Source: Cytophagales bacterium | GTDB lineage: Bacteria; Bacteroidota; Bacteroidia; Cytophagales; MED-G16 | Assembly: GCA_029940715.1 (NCBI GenBank) | Contig: JAPYTU010000019.1 | Location: 1,634 to 8,775 of the forward strand | Direction of reading: 5' to 3' | Length of the DNA stretch: 7,142 nt | In this document: in pieces, positions 6,217-7,142 of the stretch | Layout of the letters: each line of letters starts with the position of its first letter | Position numbering within the stretch: position 1 is the stretch's first letter | Program-made: the position numbers and the translations under genes | The notes under the pieces: model-generated | Database searches by the model: none | Seen by the model: the letters and a program-made list of their open reading frames with translations, nothing else | Told to the model about the DNA's origin: nothing

Positions 6217-7142
6217 ATGAAAAAAAAGTCTCTTTTTATTAACTTCTTAATTTCTATAATTTTTGGTTCATTTCTGTTGTATTTTGTTTTTCAAAAAATT
6301 GATTTATCAGTTTTTTTTGCACGTTTAGATTCGGTTAATTATTCATGGATTTGGTTTTCAATTATTATATCAATTTTTGAACATATAATAAGGGCATTTA
6401 GATGGAATTTATTAATGGAAAAAGATTCGGATTCTTTAACGACCTTTAATACAACGATTGTTTTGATAGTTTCTTATTTTACATCATTAATTTTTCCACG
6501 GTTTAATGATTTTGTAAGGTGTTATCTTATTTCTAAAACTAATACCATAAAGTTATCTACTTCATTAGGAACTGTTGTTTCAGAAAGGATAATTGATGTG
6601 TTGTCGTTAATCGTTTTAGCAGTACTACTTCTCATTATAGAGTATGAAATATTTGTAAATTTATTAATAGGCATTGTTGATAAAATAAATTTTGATTTCA
6701 TAAATGTAGTTTTCATTGTTATTGTTATTGTTATTGTGTTTTATGTTTTTAAGTTTTTCTTAAAAAGAAGCAATTTTATTAATGCTAGGTTTAAAGAATT
6801 TAAATCTGGATTATTTGCCTTTAAAGATGTCTATTATAGATGGGACTTTTTATTATCGACATTTTTTTTGTGGATTATATATTATTTGATGGGTTATGTC
6901 ATATTTTTTGCTTTGCAAGAAACTTCTCACTTAGGCTTTAATGCCGGTTTGGCTGTTTTAGTTGCAGGGACTTTAGGAATGATTGTTCCTGTAAATGCAG
7001 GAATTGGTGCATACCATTTTTTGGTAGCTTCAATTTTATTGAATTATACTATTTCTTATGAAGAAGGTTTATTTTTTGCCACTTTAATTCATGGATCACA
7101 GGTAGTATCTTTGATTCTTTTTGGTTTTGTAAGTTCTATTTT
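6217..7142 (+). CDS. UPF0104 / lysylphosphatidylglycerol synthase-type integral membrane protein, 3' end cut by window
   Basis: The reading frame opens at the ATG at 6217 and runs 308 codons to the edge without a stop. Family members are about 320-335 residues, so only the last helix or tail is missing. It is a polytopic membrane protein. It has the family's RAFRWNLLM segment after the second helix, SLIFPRFNDFVRCYLISK (where relatives have a PR-x-GE-x-RC pattern) followed by SERIIDVLSL, and near the end AGTLGMIVPVNAGIGAYHFLVA, the diagnostic Bacteroidota form of this family. The family is related to the flippase half of MprF. The synthase half that attaches lysine to phosphatidylglycerol is not part of this protein, so a lipid or lipid-linked transport role is inferred and aminoacyl-lipid synthesis should not be assumed. 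In relatives panC and panD precede this gene; here it has its own spacer and is divergent from the glgA-like gene. Confidence 0.9.
   Translation, partial: MKKKSLFINFLISIIFGSFLLYFVFQKIDLSVFFARLDSVNYSWIWFSIIISIFEHIIRAFRWNLLMEKDSDSLTTFNTTIVLIVSYFTSLIFPRFNDFVRCYLISKTNTIKLSTSLGTVVSERIIDVLSLIVLAVLLLIIEYEIFVNLLIGIVDKINFDFINVVFIVIVIVIVFYVFKFFLKRSNFINARFKEFKSGLFAFKDVYYRWDFLLSTFFLWIIYYLMGYVIFFALQETSHLGFNAGLAVLVAGTLGMIVPVNAGIGAYHFLVASILLNYTISYEEGLFFATLIHGSQVVSLILFGFVSSI
6715..6738 (+). repeat. In-frame hexanucleotide repeat (ATTGTT)x3 + ATTGTG
   Basis: Four tandem copies of a 6-bp unit, the last with one change, encode Ile-Val four times (residues 167-174) inside a membrane segment of the flippase-like protein. 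Because the unit is 6 bp, copy-number change would lengthen or shorten the helix by two residues and keep the frame. Confidence 0.9.

Noticed and set aside
6522..6716. Minus-strand 64-codon open frame
   Set aside because: It lies entirely antisense inside the flippase-like gene, whose plus-strand frame carries clear family motifs. The encoded peptide has no recognisable feature.
1..7142. Defence system, phage, transposon, CRISPR array or tRNA gene
   Set aside because: All coding space is explained by metabolic, envelope or membrane proteins, and I found no spaced direct repeats, terminal inverted repeats, transposase motifs or tRNA-like cloverleaf.
6217..7142. Calling this gene mprF or a lysyl-phosphatidylglycerol synthase
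   Set aside because: Only the membrane flippase-like part matches, and a family-length protein of about 320-335 residues has no room for the soluble aminoacyl-transferase domain.

Overview
The window is strongly AT-rich and every convincing gene reads as Bacteroidota. The clearest markers are a DUF4270 lipoprotein, the short (about 270-residue) glycogen-synthase-like protein that sits next to it in this phylum, a UPF0104-type flippase with the PVNAGIGAYH motif, and a divergent promoter with the Bacteroidota -33/-7 elements (TTG, 19 nt, TAnnTTTG). Small intergenic gaps, gene overlaps and very low GC suggest a compact, possibly marine, flavobacterium-like genome. The habitat and the finer taxonomy are inference.

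Layout. (1) 1-431, minus: N-terminal 143 codons of an FAD-dependent DAO-family oxidoreductase resembling monomeric sarcosine oxidase, cut by the window edge. (2) 432-496: short divergent spacer. (3) 497-3240, plus: a two-gene unit, a six-helix DUF998-like membrane protein whose stop overlaps (ATGA) the start of a PQQ-dependent dehydrogenase lipoprotein with a cytochrome c domain inserted in its propeller. (4) 3230-6076, minus: a tightly packed unit transcribed glgA-like, then DUF4270 lipoprotein, then cutC. It converges on the dehydrogenase gene, and the two coding ends overlap by 11 bp. (5) 6077-6216: divergent promoter region. (6) 6217 to the end, plus: UPF0104 / lysylphosphatidylglycerol-synthase-type membrane protein, nearly complete but open at the window edge.

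How the genes work together. The plus-strand pair looks like a periplasmic oxidation module: a membrane-anchored quinoprotein with its own haem domain, translationally coupled to an integral membrane protein of unknown role. The minus-strand unit and the flippase belong to a conserved Bacteroidota neighbourhood that usually also carries panC and panD between glgA and the flippase gene. Both are absent here. I see no RNA gene, CRISPR array, transposon or phage gene, and no intergenic stretch above 300 bases. I do not see a clear new defence or mobile system. The most unusual elements are the coupled membrane protein/quinoprotein pair, the catalytically doubtful glycogen-synthase-like protein and the missing panCD.
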